This document shows, piece by piece, positions 16,075-24,312 of a DNA stretch of 28,675 nt; the first letter of the stretch is position 1; each line of letters begins with the position of its first letter. The stretch is from NCBI GenBank assembly GCA_002424525.1, contig DIKJ01000095.1:1-28675 (forward strand). Reading direction: 5' to 3'. The notes below the pieces were generated by a model. It was not told the origin of the DNA, did no database searches, and saw nothing but the letters and a program-made list of their open reading frames with translations. A program made the position numbers and the translations under genes. The stretch is from Bacteroidales bacterium UBA5621 (GTDB lineage Bacteria; Bacteroidota; Bacteroidia; Bacteroidales; VadinHA17).

Positions 16075-17162
16075 TCCCTTATTAATAAATTGAAGTATTC
16101 TGACCCAATGGTCTCAACATTGAACTTCCGGATTGATTCTTTTGCTCTTAACCCCAGACTTTGACGTAATGTCAGATCCTCCATAAGGTTTTCCAACCGC
16201 TCTGAAAATTCATCATAATTGCCGACCGGAACCAGGTAGCCGTCTTCACCATCAGTTATCATCTCAGAGGGTCCAGCAACGCAATCAAAGGCAATTACCG
16301 GTATAGCTGAAGCCATAGCTTCACCAATAACGTTTGGGAAACCTTCTGATTCGGATGCCAACACGAAAATGCTGCTTTGGCGATAGATTTCGTCCATATT
16401 GGTTCTGTATCCCGTGATTTCAACATTGGCGTCTGCATTAAGGGATCTGACCAGCGTATTCAGCTTACTTAGGTTATCTTGTTTCAATGCGTTACCCCCT
16501 ACTATCAGTAACTTCCAGTCAGGTCTGTTGAGGCGACAGAACAATTCAATGATCTTGTCATGGTTCTTTGATTCGATTAACCGACCGACTGTGAGAACAA
16601 TATTATGTTTTGGACCTTCATGGGTTTTTGCCAGCCTGATCGGGTTGCCAATCACGGCAACGTTATCGTTCTTAAATTGTCTCTGATACAGAACCTTCGC
16701 CATCTCAGTCTGGGCAATTACGCCTTTGGCCTTTGGATACAGCCATCTTCTGAGGAAGTTATGTAAGGCGTTGTATCTTTTCGCCGGACTGCACCTGTCG
16801 GAAATATAAACCGGAATTGGCAACCCTGTTAAGGCAAGCAGGACGAAACTGTTCCAGTACTCTCCAAAGCTTAAAACTGAATTAGGGGCTAGCAGGCGAA
16901 TTGTCTTTCTGAGAAATAGCAAGCGTCTAACGGTGGAATAGAAACGAAGTTTGTTATGAAAAACTGATTTGGGCTCATGAATTTCAACACAATCCGGTAC
17001 TATGTAAAAAAATTCAGGTGACTTTCCGTATAAAACCAGATGAACTTCGAGCTCCTTTCTGCTACAGAAATAACCTGCCAGTTCAGACATCACCCGTTCC
17101 ATTCCACCAGCCTGAAGTGAAGGTATTACCAGGCACAGTTTTTTCTTGTCCACTAAGACCAA
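16071..17162 (-). CDS. GT4 glycosyltransferase (amylovoran/PglH-like type)
   Basis: GT-B glycosyltransferase, 363 residues from the start I prefer. The open frame reaches an ATG at 17201, but that overlaps the upstream gene by 35 bases and puts an unusual tail before KKKLCLVIPSLQAGGMERV, where the family begins. I favour TTG at 17162, preceded 7 bases earlier by AGGGGG; GTG at 17153 is the alternative. Motifs: the GG pair after the first strand (19-20), FGEYWNS, VIAQTEMAK, TVGRLIESKNHDKII, LLIVGGN, SEGFPNVIGEAMASAIPVIAFDC, and the tail VAGPSEMITDGEDGYLVPV. This SEG...DCVAGPSE pattern is common in transferases of N-acetylhexosamines or galactose; donor unassigned. Confidence 0.88.
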   Translation of the reverse strand: MVLVDKKKLCLVIPSLQAGGMERVMSELAGYFCSRKELEVHLVLYGKSPEFFYIVPDCVEIHEPKSVFHNKLRFYSTVRRLLFLRKTIRLLAPNSVLSFGEYWNSFVLLALTGLPIPVYISDRCSPAKRYNALHNFLRRWLYPKAKGVIAQTEMAKVLYQRQFKNDNVAVIGNPIRLAKTHEGPKHNIVLTVGRLIESKNHDKIIELFCRLNRPDWKLLIVGGNALKQDNLSKLNTLVRSLNADANVEITGYRTNMDEIYRQSSIFVLASESEGFPNVIGEAMASAIPVIAFDCVAGPSEMITDGEDGYLVPVGNYDEFSERLENLMEDLTLRQSLGLRAKESIRKFNVETIGSEYFNLLIRE

Positions 17163-17166
17163 CTGC

Positions 17167-18327
17167 TCACCCCCTACTTTTCGGTTCAGTTTCCTTAACA
17201 CTGTCTTCCAACAGTTTTACAACAATCTCTCTGTGTGATTCACAACGGAAAAGATTCAAATATAATGTTCTCTTGCGCTTATTCAAGAATGTGGGGAATA
17301 AGCCGCGATTGCGCATGTAATGAAGAAGTTTCACCGAATGAGGTTCCAGTAATGAATTGTACATATTCCTTACCCTTTTACAGTGTTTATCAAATTCCAG
17401 GTCCAGTAAGTCATCCCTCTCAATAACGCTATTAAGATATGCAAGCTTGTCATTGAAATCCTCCTGTCGGGTCTCTGGCAAGAGCTTGACCCCTGCCTCA
17501 CCATTGCACTGTTCATATGGAATTATCCGGAATAAAGGATTGTTGCCGGGTGTGATCTCTACTGCGTACCCGTAATTCCAAATTGAATTAATCTTTGAGG
17601 GAATATCAAAAACAAAATTTCCGAGACCATAAAAGATCGGTACCCCGTTGAATACTTCATAACCGCTGTAACAATGAGCATGGTGTTGAATAATTACATC
17701 TGCCCCGGCTTCTGCATAAAAATGAAGATTATTTTTTATTCTTATGTTAGGCAGATCGTACATTTCATGGCCTCCATGTACAATTACAAGTACGAAATCC
17801 GCAGCTGTCCTTGCTCTGACAATATCACGATAGTTTTCGATGGCATTCATCGGATTCGAACCCGGGTAATTACCCTGGGTAGTAGAAAATTCATTTTCAG
17901 CAATGTTCAGGATTGCCAGATTATAATCCCCGACACGAGTGTAGAATATAGTTCTCGCTTCTGTATTATTAATACCTGCACCTACATGACCAATGCCATA
18001 CTTCATGCATGCACTGAATGTTGAAGTTAACCCTTGCAGGCCATAATCCATAATATGGTTATTTGCAAGGGTCACCAGCCCAAATCCCCAGTCTGAAAGC
18101 GCTTTAGCCGCTTCAGTAGGAGCTTTTAATAATGGCCCGATCTTGGTAATACCCGGACCCTGCTCGGTTAAAGGACATTCGAGATTTGTGATCGCCAAAC
18201 CGGCATTCTGCACTATGGGCAAAAAATCATTTAATAATGATTGCGCTTTGTTAGCAAGGATTATACTGCCGGTTCGGTTTACCGGACAAAAATCACCTGT
18301 TACAAGGATACTGGAGGTTTTATTCAT
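17167..18327 (-). CDS. CapA/PgsA-family metallophosphatase-like protein
   Basis: Protein of 386 residues matching the CapA (PGA_cap) fold, a calcineurin-like phosphoesterase relative. Visible metal motifs: GDF (Asp12), NLECPLT (Asn48, Glu50), LANNHIMDYG (Asn89, Asn90, His91, Asp94), VIVHGGHE (His184, His187), and HHAHCYSG (His215 to His218) followed by YGLGNFVFD. All positions needed for a dinuclear site look present. Family members take part in poly-gamma-glutamate and other capsule synthesis, but many sit in polysaccharide loci with unknown role. No signal peptide or membrane segment is visible, unlike classical CapA. It overlaps the deacetylase gene by 4 bases. Context suggests it edits or releases a decorated intermediate (inference). 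Confidence 0.85.
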   Translation of the reverse strand: MNKTSSILVTGDFCPVNRTGSIILANKAQSLLNDFLPIVQNAGLAITNLECPLTEQGPGITKIGPLLKAPTEAAKALSDWGFGLVTLANNHIMDYGLQGLTSTFSACMKYGIGHVGAGINNTEARTIFYTRVGDYNLAILNIAENEFSTTQGNYPGSNPMNAIENYRDIVRARTAADFVLVIVHGGHEMYDLPNIRIKNNLHFYAEAGADVIIQHHAHCYSGYEVFNGVPIFYGLGNFVFDIPSKINSIWNYGYAVEITPGNNPLFRIIPYEQCNGEAGVKLLPETRQEDFNDKLAYLNSVIERDDLLDLEFDKHCKRVRNMYNSLLEPHSVKLLHYMRNRGLFPTFLNKRKRTLYLNLFRCESHREIVVKLLEDSVKETEPKSRG

Positions 18328-19457
18328 CTTCTGCTTTTACGTGGTGAGGAAATTACGTCTCCCAGCATCTCTGCTGTCATAAATTCAGCATCCGGCCATT
18401 TCCTGCATATTTTTGATAGAAGATCCCGAAACTGGGTAAGACTCCTTTCGCGGTTAGATCTCTCAATACCCCCGATAAAATTCACACGATGCACTGATAA
18501 AATTGCAGGCTTTTTCCAGCTAAATGCTTTGTCTATTTGAGCCAAAGTGGCATCAACAGAGTCCTTTCCATAGTTAAAACTAGGTTCAAATTCGCCATTC
18601 CGTTCGATATGAATTTGATTATAAGAATTTTTCTGGCCGGTAAAATGGCGTATCTTTTTGTTATGTGATGCATTAATTACAGGGGAGTTCTGGACTATTG
18701 CCCCTTTCAGGTATCTTATATCCCAATCGGCAAGTGATTGTTCAATTTGTGTGGGCCATGTATAATTTGGAGCAATAAATGTTTTGGAAGAATAGCCGAA
18801 GATCTGTCTGAAAATCGCCAGACCATCCAAAATTATAGCTTTGATTTGCTCTAGACCCTCATTATCATTTACATCGTATGCCGCCAGATAGCTTTTCCGG
18901 TTCTCATTGGAGATAATTGTACTTAAGCCAAATAGCTGAAGATCAAACGCCAGTCTGGTTTCTGGCATATTTTGCTTCAACGCCTGCATCCACCTGCTCA
19001 CATGCAGGTGTTCTCTTCCATGGAATTCAGGATGAAAGAGTTTTCGTTCTATGCCTTCCTTCCATAGTTGTAATGACCTGGAGTGATTCGGGTATTTTTG
19101 AAGCGTGACGGGGAACCATTCTTGATAATATGTGTTGAACCCGGACTCCCTGATCTTATCAAAGTCAGGGTTTGATACGACGCAATTAGCTGTAATTACA
19201 GGGTGGTTGCCTGAGAAATCTTTGAACGAACTTAGTACCTCGAAGAGCGAAGACAGGTCTTCTTCGCTGGCAAGGGAATCATACCTGTTGTAAGGGCATT
19301 GGTCAACCCGGATTCCTGAAGCGAGGAGCTTATCATAAGCTGCCTTGCCAGGCATTCTGATACTCCCCCAGTCATCAGAATCAAAAACGATTATTTTTCG
19401 GCCGGTATGCCAGCCGGGGGTATTGGTGACTATTCGTGATAAGTATTCTCTAAGCAT
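18324..19457 (-). CDS. Divergent NodB-like polysaccharide deacetylase homologue, copy 2
   Basis: Protein of 377 residues, first gene of the middle operon and a full-length paralogue of the protein at 13736-14848. Motifs: DSDDWGS (Asp28, Asp29), HGREH (146-150), and SVHRVNF near His323. The shared opening (PGW, then GRK-I-V-F) and shared tail (KWPD-x-EFM) place both in one family of divergent NodB-like proteins. Likely a cytosolic or inner-face deacetylase of a sugar intermediate; the substrate is unknown. Its ATG at 19457 is about 95 bases downstream of the terminator of the previous operon, so a promoter should lie in 19458-19551. The gene downstream overlaps it by 4 bases. Confidence 0.75.
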   Translation of the reverse strand: MLREYLSRIVTNTPGWHTGRKIIVFDSDDWGSIRMPGKAAYDKLLASGIRVDQCPYNRYDSLASEEDLSSLFEVLSSFKDFSGNHPVITANCVVSNPDFDKIRESGFNTYYQEWFPVTLQKYPNHSRSLQLWKEGIERKLFHPEFHGREHLHVSRWMQALKQNMPETRLAFDLQLFGLSTIISNENRKSYLAAYDVNDNEGLEQIKAIILDGLAIFRQIFGYSSKTFIAPNYTWPTQIEQSLADWDIRYLKGAIVQNSPVINASHNKKIRHFTGQKNSYNQIHIERNGEFEPSFNYGKDSVDATLAQIDKAFSWKKPAILSVHRVNFIGGIERSNRERSLTQFRDLLSKICRKWPDAEFMTAEMLGDVISSPRKSRR

Positions 19458-19479
19458 TTGCTATGCAACTGAAGGGAGC

Positions 19480-19520
19480 GGATTAGGAGTCATAAATGTA
19501 TTCATTCTATAGCAGAAGCA
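19480..19520 (-). promoter_or_regulatory. Possible promoter of the middle operon
   Basis: On the minus strand, between the terminator and the start at 19457, TTG is followed 18 bases later by TACATTTA, a one-mismatch version of the Bacteroidota -7 box TAnnTTTG. Spacing is slightly short. Weak support; position also fits the need for a separate promoter. Confidence 0.3.
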
Positions 19521-19551
19521 ATTACCGGTTCGAAGACTATAGGTCCCTATG

Positions 19552-19579
19552 AAAAAAAACCTCCTTGAAAGAAGGGGGT
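19552..19579 (-). terminator. Intrinsic terminator of the export/polymerase operon
   Basis: On the minus strand ACCCCCTT and AAGGAGGT form an 8-base stem (one G-T pair) around a 5-base loop, followed directly by a run of eight T. It is about 105 bases after the end of the EpsG-like gene at 19684. This is a standard Rho-independent terminator for transcripts coming from the right, and it separates the two EPS operons. Confidence 0.75.
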
Positions 19580-19683
19580 CTCTCTAAAATGTAAGTCTAT
19601 AAATGATAATCATAGATTCTGATAGGCAAGCGGGTGCTAACAATATGCATTCTGATGATCGAAATCAGATGCAGCAGATCAGA

Positions 19684-20967
19684 TTACAGAAAGCCTTTAA
19701 TTTCTTCGATAAGGGGAACTGTATCTGTATAAAAAACGGAGAATATTGGATTCCCGATTATTGTGGATAATCCATAAAAGTCCATCCCCTCTCTGAGCTT
19801 GACAATACAATAGAGCAATAAAAAAGGAAATAGAATTGTCTTAATCACTGTCAGGCTTTTTACCTGGGGATATGTTGAAATTAAAATAATGGCAAAGGCA
19901 AACATGAATGTTGTGGCAACAACCAGTACCCTGCCACCAGACGGTACAAGGCTGAAGATATTGGCGCAACCATAAAGCAAAATTGAAAAACAGAATAATG
20001 TCAACAGCTCTTTCCTTGCATAAAGCTGCTTCTTAAAAAAGAAGTAGACAAATATCGTAAATGCATACACAACCCACTGTAATGCCAGCCTGGAATACGC
20101 AATATACCAGTTATGCAACTGAACACGTTCAAGTCTGAATTCCGCATAGTCAAGATTTGTATAACCTGTAACCCTGGCCTGAAGAAAACCAGGAAGGAAT
20201 GACAATGAATTCCTGACAAAATCCAGATCAAGCTCTTTAATAAAGGATGTAATAACAAAAAAAACAAAATAACCATCCAGCCTGTTCTTAAGTAAAGAGA
20301 ACAGACCCAGGATCGCTACCGGATAAAGAAATGAGAAGTGAACAAGTATTGCTGCCGCTGACCAGATAAGGCTCTTTCGCTTGCCTTCAAAAAAATAGGG
20401 GAGCGCTCCAAATAAAAATATCTGGGCAGCGGTCCACATTCTGAAACCATTAATGTTCCATATAGGATTTAATAAGGCAAACGTGAGTATGTATAAGAAA
20501 ATAATGGGCGTTATTCTGCCCACAATTCTATTCAGGATATACCAGATATTACTGGAATAAAAATACCCGAAAATGAATCCAAAGACTGTAAAAAGGACTG
20601 TTGGATTGGAAGTCAGACGAGAAATCAGATAGGTCAAAACAGGCTGAAATATATCTACATAGTTTGAGTTTTCAGAATAAAAAGATCTCCAGAGCTCTGA
20701 CAGAGTCAAATTTGAGTTTGCGTATTGAGTAAGTGCATTTGCATAATACTCTGAATCAGCTGAAAGTTCCCCCTCCGCAATGATAAATGCTAAACCAAAA
20801 AAAACACAAAATAACCAGAAAACATTCCTGGATATTGGCCTTTTCCAATGCTTTAAGGAGGCCAGCATAACACCAAAAGGCCACACGAAGAAGCTCAAAT
20901 AATAGTAGGCCTCCTGCTTACTGGGGACGCTAATCCAGTAATTCCTGCCTGTCATATCACTGCTCAT
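19684..20967 (-). CDS. EpsG/Wzy-like polysaccharide polymerase
   Basis: Polytopic membrane protein of 427 residues with about ten hydrophobic helices. After the second helix it has a GELSADSEYY segment (Asp71, Ser72, Tyr74, Tyr75), the loop motif I associate with the EpsG family, and later helices with a WNINGFRMWTAAQIF stretch, as in Bacteroidota EpsG/Wzy-like proteins. These polymerise lipid-linked repeat units on the periplasmic side. It is the only polymerase candidate in the window and is the last gene of its operon, 3 bases after the GT4 gene upstream and before the terminator. The assignment rests on topology and weak motifs. Confidence 0.8.
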   Translation of the reverse strand: MSSDMTGRNYWISVPSKQEAYYYLSFFVWPFGVMLASLKHWKRPISRNVFWLFCVFFGLAFIIAEGELSADSEYYANALTQYANSNLTLSELWRSFYSENSNYVDIFQPVLTYLISRLTSNPTVLFTVFGFIFGYFYSSNIWYILNRIVGRITPIIFLYILTFALLNPIWNINGFRMWTAAQIFLFGALPYFFEGKRKSLIWSAAAILVHFSFLYPVAILGLFSLLKNRLDGYFVFFVITSFIKELDLDFVRNSLSFLPGFLQARVTGYTNLDYAEFRLERVQLHNWYIAYSRLALQWVVYAFTIFVYFFFKKQLYARKELLTLFCFSILLYGCANIFSLVPSGGRVLVVATTFMFAFAIILISTYPQVKSLTVIKTILFPFLLLYCIVKLREGMDFYGLSTIIGNPIFSVFYTDTVPLIEEIKGFL

Positions 20968-20970
20968 GAT

Positions 20971-22083
20971 CTAATCATTATCATGCAACCGGACAAACGC
21001 TTCCGCAACCACTCTGATATCATATTTTTCAGGCGGCTCCAGCTTCATTCTTCCTTTGTAATCTCCATCTAAAAACTCAATCAACAATGTAAAGTCCGTA
21101 TCCGAAGTCACATTAAGCACAGGCCTGCCGGTAATTGCATAATCAATCAGTTTGCTTGGGAGCTGGGTCGATGTGTTATTATCAAGATTAATCAGGAAGT
21201 CCATTCCTGAAAGAACTTTCAGCAAGTCGTCACGAGGAATGCTATGCTTTATGTCGAGCCTTTCCTGAAGTATTTGCTTATATGGTAAAAGCATTTCTGT
21301 CTGAGCAGTGTACACAACGAATTTAAACTTTTTGTTATATGCTGACAAGAAATGCACGAGTGATTTGGGATCTCGTTTCCCGGGAATGAATCCTCCTGCA
21401 TATCCAAAAACCGGGTAATCATTTACCTTTTTATAATCTGGAATTTTCAGACCCTCAAGTCGAATTCCCTGAGGAATAACCCTGATCTTGTCACGGAACT
21501 CAGGATAGTATGCTGATATAGCACCTTCAAAAGGAACCGTGATGAAATCTGCCTTGCGGCAAAACCATTTCTCTATATATTTAAAATAGAACATCTTACG
21601 GAATGAATCTGTTGTGTCCCCCATATAAGGATCACCACAATCGGCAATCCAGGCATCCGCTATCTCATGTCTTTTCGACCTGGCTTTTGCTACTCCCCAG
21701 TGGATGGGAAAGGGCACAGCGACAGATATCAAAAGGTTATGTCCACTTTCATGTTTCAGGCTTTTTGAAACTTTGAACATAAGCTCTATAAAAGGGAATT
21801 CAATCAACAGAATTAATACTCTCCTGAAAAACCGCTTTATCAATATCATCCATTTATTACCCTTCAGCTCAATGTCCTTAAATCTCAGAGCTCCCAGGTC
21901 CTTAATAATAAGGTGGTTTTCTGCCGCAAAGTCGGAGTAATTAAATCCCCGGAAAGGAATTTTAACAACCACTTCATGTCCCTGTCTGGCCAGCTCCCTT
22001 GCGAGTTCGGTTGAGCGGAAAGATCTTGGAGAGTTATTTGGATAAAAACTTGAGGCTACAATTAAGATTTTCTTTTTAGGCAT
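20971..22083 (-). CDS. GT4-like glycosyltransferase
   Basis: GT-B-fold glycosyltransferase of 370 residues. The N-terminus has KILIVASSFYPNNSPRSFRSTELARELARQGHEV, a usual GT4 opening. The middle has an ADAWIADCGDPYMGD stretch and VIPQGI, and the C-terminal domain GYAGGFIPGKRDPKSL, then DFLINLDNNTSTQLPSKLIDYAITGRPVLNV, corresponding to the donor site. The usual E-x7-E is weakened to a PSKLIDY type. A basic, hydrophobic region (about 80-105) may hold it at the membrane. It follows the AsnB-like gene after 153 bases and nearly abuts the polymerase gene. The sugar is unknown. Confidence 0.85.
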   Translation of the reverse strand: MPKKKILIVASSFYPNNSPRSFRSTELARELARQGHEVVVKIPFRGFNYSDFAAENHLIIKDLGALRFKDIELKGNKWMILIKRFFRRVLILLIEFPFIELMFKVSKSLKHESGHNLLISVAVPFPIHWGVAKARSKRHEIADAWIADCGDPYMGDTTDSFRKMFYFKYIEKWFCRKADFITVPFEGAISAYYPEFRDKIRVIPQGIRLEGLKIPDYKKVNDYPVFGYAGGFIPGKRDPKSLVHFLSAYNKKFKFVVYTAQTEMLLPYKQILQERLDIKHSIPRDDLLKVLSGMDFLINLDNNTSTQLPSKLIDYAITGRPVLNVTSDTDFTLLIEFLDGDYKGRMKLEPPEKYDIRVVAEAFVRLHDND

Positions 22084-22236
22084 GGAAGAGTTCCTTGTGA
22101 CAGATATGATTTTCCTTCTCTATTGTTTAATTTCCGTACTTATAATTTAATCCCAATCAGGACTGAGGTTAAAGTTCACCATCGTGAGGTTGAACAGGTA
22201 TAATTGGGGTCGACTGTGTCATCTCCAACCAGCGGA

Positions 22237-24246
22237 TTACAATAGTTTGACCTGAAACTTCTTCACCCATTCACTGAAGAGAATAAGCCGCCAGTATGTG
22301 AAATCAAATGGGACTTCCCCGACAACTATCTTGTCGAAATAACTCAGAGCTTCATTATTGATAATCCCCCCGGTTACAGAAATTGCTTCGGCAATTTTCC
22401 CTTTGAAGAAATCAGGTTTCTCCCGTTTCACCCACATCTCCTCAGGGGTGGTGAATCCCATTTTGTCCTTCCTGTTCTTGATTTTTTCAGGAAGTAAATT
22501 ACCCATCGCTTCTCGCATTACCCGCTTGGTGACTCCGTCTTTTTCCAGAAAATCCTCAGGTAAAGAATATGCAAATTCAACAAGCCTGTGGTCCAGGAAT
22601 GGTACCCTTGCCTCAACCGAGTGGGCCATTGAGTTCCTGTCCTCCCATCTCAGATACTTCGGAAGAGTGCTATAAAAAGTCAAATGTTCTGAAATCTCGG
22701 GTATCGAATTCATTTTTACCGGAATGATCTCATATGGGTGATTATCAGTGATATTCAACTTCCCGATATCAATCATCTTTTTTACCTCATCGGCGCTGCT
22801 CGTAAGGGTTAACGCCCTTTTCCGGATATTGGCAGGAATCAGGTGGTATAATATGTGTTTTGACAGGGTAGACTTTGAAATATTCCGGACCTTCCGGAGT
22901 TTATTGATATCGTTTAATAGAGCGGAGATCCGTAATTGCCTCACCATGTTCGCATATCGGGCAGCTGCGAACTGACCATAACCACCAAGATATTCGTCTG
23001 CTCCCTGGCCGTTTAGAAGGACTTTTACTCCATTCTTCTTTGCCAGGCCGAAAACACTATACCCAAGGAATGCGCTTTGCGATTGATACGGCTCATCCTG
23101 ATACCAGATGAGATCCGGTGTAGAATCAATAGCCTCCTGCAATTGAGGGTATATGAGGTGAGCATCAACACTGGTATGATTAATTACTATGTCCATCCAC
23201 TTCTTCTCGTCATATCTTTCATCAGCCGCGCACGAAGAGAATGTCTTTTGCAGTTCTGATTTCCCATCAATACGAAGAATTCGGTTAACCTCACATACAA
23301 TTGAGGATGAGTCGAGGCCCCCGGAAAGTGCCGTTCCCACTGGCACATCTGCACTCAGGTGTTCCCGTACGGATTTTTCAAATAGCTCTCTGAAGACTTC
23401 AGTAGCATCAGAAAAAGTTCCAGTAAAAGGTTTACGGAGTTGTGAATACCACTTGTAGTTAGTTATGCGACCATTTATGTCTTGTTTCAGGTCATAAATA
23501 GCAGACCTGTAACAGGAACCGGAAGGAAGTTGAAAAACCCCGGCAAACATGGTTTCATCAGTATGATCCGTGAACGAGTATGCCAGGTAGTCATATCCTC
23601 TTTCCGGGTTCATCCTTGCTGCCCAGCCTTTGCATAAGGTAAACTGTTTGATTTCACTCGCAAAGTAAAAGCTACCGTTCGGGGAGAACCAATAATAGAG
23701 TGGCTTAATGCCATAACGATCACGCGCAAGAAATATCTCTCCGAGGATTGTATCATAGATGGCAAATGCCCACATACCGGCTAATTTCTCAAGACACTTC
23801 TCACCCCATTCAGCATATGCAGCGAGTATCACCTCTGTATCAGTCCTGGTAATAAAATGATGTCCGGTCCTTCGAAGTTCATTCTTAATATCCAGGTAGT
23901 TGTAAATTTCCCCGTTAAATGCTATCCAATACCTTCCGTCAGATGATGACATTGGCTGGTGACCTGCATCTGAGAGATCCAGTATCGACAGTCTGCGGTG
24001 ACCGATAGCCAGGATGCATTTCTCATTTGTTAAATCCTGGATTCTTTCCCCGGGAGAATAGGCAAACTTTGAGCCCCAACTGCCAGAAGGAGTGTCCTTT
24101 CCTCCGGCAATATGGAGATTTCGTTGTGCGTCAAGCAGTAAGAATCCTTCATCATCGGGACCCCTATGGCGGATAGCAGAATTCATCAGTATGATCTCTT
24201 CTGCATCAAAGTTACCTGGAGAAACTATTCCGGAAATTCCACACAT
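22237..24246 (-). CDS. AsnB-like glutamine-hydrolysing amidotransferase
   Basis: Class II glutamine amidotransferase fused to an asparagine-synthase-type domain, 669 residues. I start at 24246, two codons inside the longest frame, because Cys2 of MCGISGIV must be the N-terminal nucleophile. Glutaminase motifs: RHRGPDDEG (26-34), GHRRLSILDLSDAGHQPM, FNGEIYNY (110-117), DTEVIL. The synthase domain has the ATP PP-loop SGGLDSSS (308-315) and a GQGADEYLGGYG segment. An insertion of about 35 residues (40-75) separates the first two glutaminase motifs. In polysaccharide loci such enzymes amidate a uronic acid or similar carboxylate instead of making free asparagine; that is inference here. It lies between the Wzx flippase and a GT4. 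Confidence 0.93.
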   Translation of the reverse strand: MCGISGIVSPGNFDAEEIILMNSAIRHRGPDDEGFLLLDAQRNLHIAGGKDTPSGSWGSKFAYSPGERIQDLTNEKCILAIGHRRLSILDLSDAGHQPMSSSDGRYWIAFNGEIYNYLDIKNELRRTGHHFITRTDTEVILAAYAEWGEKCLEKLAGMWAFAIYDTILGEIFLARDRYGIKPLYYWFSPNGSFYFASEIKQFTLCKGWAARMNPERGYDYLAYSFTDHTDETMFAGVFQLPSGSCYRSAIYDLKQDINGRITNYKWYSQLRKPFTGTFSDATEVFRELFEKSVREHLSADVPVGTALSGGLDSSSIVCEVNRILRIDGKSELQKTFSSCAADERYDEKKWMDIVINHTSVDAHLIYPQLQEAIDSTPDLIWYQDEPYQSQSAFLGYSVFGLAKKNGVKVLLNGQGADEYLGGYGQFAAARYANMVRQLRISALLNDINKLRKVRNISKSTLSKHILYHLIPANIRKRALTLTSSADEVKKMIDIGKLNITDNHPYEIIPVKMNSIPEISEHLTFYSTLPKYLRWEDRNSMAHSVEARVPFLDHRLVEFAYSLPEDFLEKDGVTKRVMREAMGNLLPEKIKNRKDKMGFTTPEEMWVKREKPDFFKGKIAEAISVTGGIINNEALSYFDKIVVGEVPFDFTYWRLILFSEWVKKFQVKLL

Positions 24247-24312
24247 AAACAAAATCTGTTTTTAAATTAAGAGAATCTTCAGGTTTATGATAAATGATGA
24301 CTAACCGTTAAA

